From NCBI GenBank assembly GCA_009823505.1, contig VZQC01000610.1, positions 2,815,939-2,879,938 of the forward strand: a DNA stretch of 64,000 bases, written 5' to 3'. A program made the translations under genes and the position numbers. Below, piece by piece: positions 62,863 through 64,000 of this stretch. Each line of letters begins with the position of its first letter. The stretch's first letter is position 1. The stretch comes from Rhizomys pruinosus. Lineage: Eukaryota > Chordata > Mammalia > Rodentia > Spalacidae. The notes under the pieces are model-generated. The model searched no databases. It was not told where the DNA came from and saw only the letters and a list, made by a program, of their open reading frames with translations.

Positions 62863-64000
62863 TTGACAATGCTTGTTTTTACAATATAAGGCAGAAGTAA
62901 TAATGAGCACAGGACTCTCAGTTACAGAAGTTCTAGTGTCTGTGGCTATATACTCTGCACATACAAAATTCACTTCTAGTCAAATAAAAGATGAATTTAA
63001 GCCCCAAATGATCACTGATAGCACACAATGTCTTTTATCAGTCATAATTTACAATTCTTCTGAAGCTGTCACATTTTAATCACAATGTTAGTGACACAAA
63101 ACGTTCACTGTCATGAATCAGTGGAATTCACATGTTTTATAAGTCACACACTTTCATTGTGCTGCCTGTCTTACTGCTTTCATTATTAGGCGAGTGGGGC
63201 CATAATTATTTATTTCTGGCTTCCCTTATGGCCTCTACTCATTCCTGCCTTTGATACTGAGCCTGGCAGAGCCAGGACTCTACCGGCACAGCAGCTGCAT
63301 GTCCACCTGTGGCTTTGGAAGCCACCGAGTAGAAAAGCTAAAAGAAAAATTGGGACAGGATGCACTGTGCGGTAATTACAGCCACCTGAGAGCTGAGGGT
63401 CTGAAAATACCACAGGATTCAGTGTGCAAGTGGTACAGTCACCTGTGTCCCAGGGGCATGCACATATCAGCCCGTAGCGCAGCACAGACTCACACAGGTA
63501 CTAAGAGACAAAAATATCAGTCCAGATATGGCAGCTCTGCTTAAATGTGCTTCCAAAGAGGCCAAGAGGATGGCCTGGGAGGAGACGATGTTGAAGGAAG
63601 GTAGAGAAGAGGAAGTTAAAGGAAAGAGGCCAAAGAAGAGAGAGGAAATTAAGACAAATATTGGGCTCATGCCAATCGCCTCCAAGCCCCATAGGGTAGC
63701 CTTGTAAGCCAAATCGTTACCACTCCTGAGGGCCACTGCTGAGGTAAGTCACATGGCTGAATGTTTCTTTTAATGTATTTTGTCTTGTGGAGTAGTTTCA
63801 CTGAAGTTTCCTGCTGGTCCTTTATGACTTGATAGATCTTTTCATCCTCATGTTGAATAGTTGTTCATAATCTGGATACCACACAGGCTTTATCCATTCA
63901 CCTACCAAAGGGCATTGTGGTTGCTTCCAAGTTTTGGCAATCACAAAATCACAAAGTATGTTTATAACACACAGACACACACAGACACAGAACAGACACA
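62863..64000. other. Unassigned unique sequence to the window end
   Basis: 62985-63210 is repeat-free and AT-rich with CATAATTATTTATTTCTGG, a candidate conserved noncoding block. An unlisted + frame runs from 63405 to a TAA at 63705-63707, lysine-rich near its end, followed 36 bases later by a consensus-like 5' splice site GAGGTAAGT (63741-63749); no domain was recognised and no acceptor was identified. 63966-64000 is a CACAGA/CA repeat that continues beyond the window. Confidence 0.35.

Noticed and set aside
1..64000. CRISPR array, phage, operon or toxin system
   Set aside because: No regular direct repeats with unique spacers, no dense coding or ribosome-binding sites, and the repeat content is that of a rodent genome.

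Overview
This window looks like ordinary nuclear DNA of a myomorph rodent. The evidence is the repeat content: B1 (7SL-derived), B3/B2-type, B4 and ID SINEs, antisense and sense L1 fragments, many short hAT-Charlie-type DNA transposon relics of the rodent RCHARR1/URR1 kind, and AT-rich, CpG-poor unique sequence between them. The B3 copies include a form with a 17-bp internal duplication that I do not associate with the usual mouse or rat B3 consensus, so I cannot name the species. I see no convincing protein-coding exon, RNA gene, CRISPR array, operon or prokaryotic feature. The window is best read as intergenic or deep intronic. Almost all open frames of 60-200 codons lie in microsatellites, SINEs or L1 remnants, or are chance frames.

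Layout. 1-760 is a G-free-strand CCA/TCA minisatellite. 2.2-9.3 kb holds a B4 with a long CA tail, two B1s, two B3s and two antisense L1 3' regions; three exact ATGCAAAT octamers cluster near 6.2-6.35 kb. 9.3-12.9 kb is mostly unassigned and contains a nine-copy 30-bp minisatellite at 10411-10680. 13-27 kb alternates unique DNA with hAT relics, a probable solo LTR near 19.5-19.9 kb, a perfect inverted ETS-like pair at 21178 and older SINEs. 27.4-30.4 kb is one antisense L1 into which at least four younger SINEs and one hAT element have landed; a 70-base N gap lies in this stack. 31-53 kb is more of the same, with several SINEs bounded by clean target-site duplications. 53.06-55.5 kb is a second L1 with a 5' inversion typical of twin priming, carrying a B3 whose sequence looks locally corrupted. 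57-64 kb holds a B3 nested in a B4, a 250-bp GGAA tract, a perfect 95-bp duplication and unique DNA to the end.

How the parts relate: there is no gene system to assemble. What can be reconstructed is an insertion history. L1 copies supplied the retrotransposition machinery in the past, SINEs were mobilised with poly(A) tails and 9-19-bp target duplications, hAT relics are older and often serve as insertion sites, and several microsatellites grew from seeds inside these elements (CA from a B4 tail, GA inside an RCHARR1-type copy, GGAA next to a B4). The observations most worth checking are the two B3-B1 tandem insertions that share one target duplication, the 41-bp direct repeats around a B1, the perfect 95-bp duplication, the 30-bp minisatellite, the B3 subfamily with the 17-bp duplication, and two patches that look like unpolished gap-fill. 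Family names were assigned by eye from remembered consensus patterns, without a repeat-database search.
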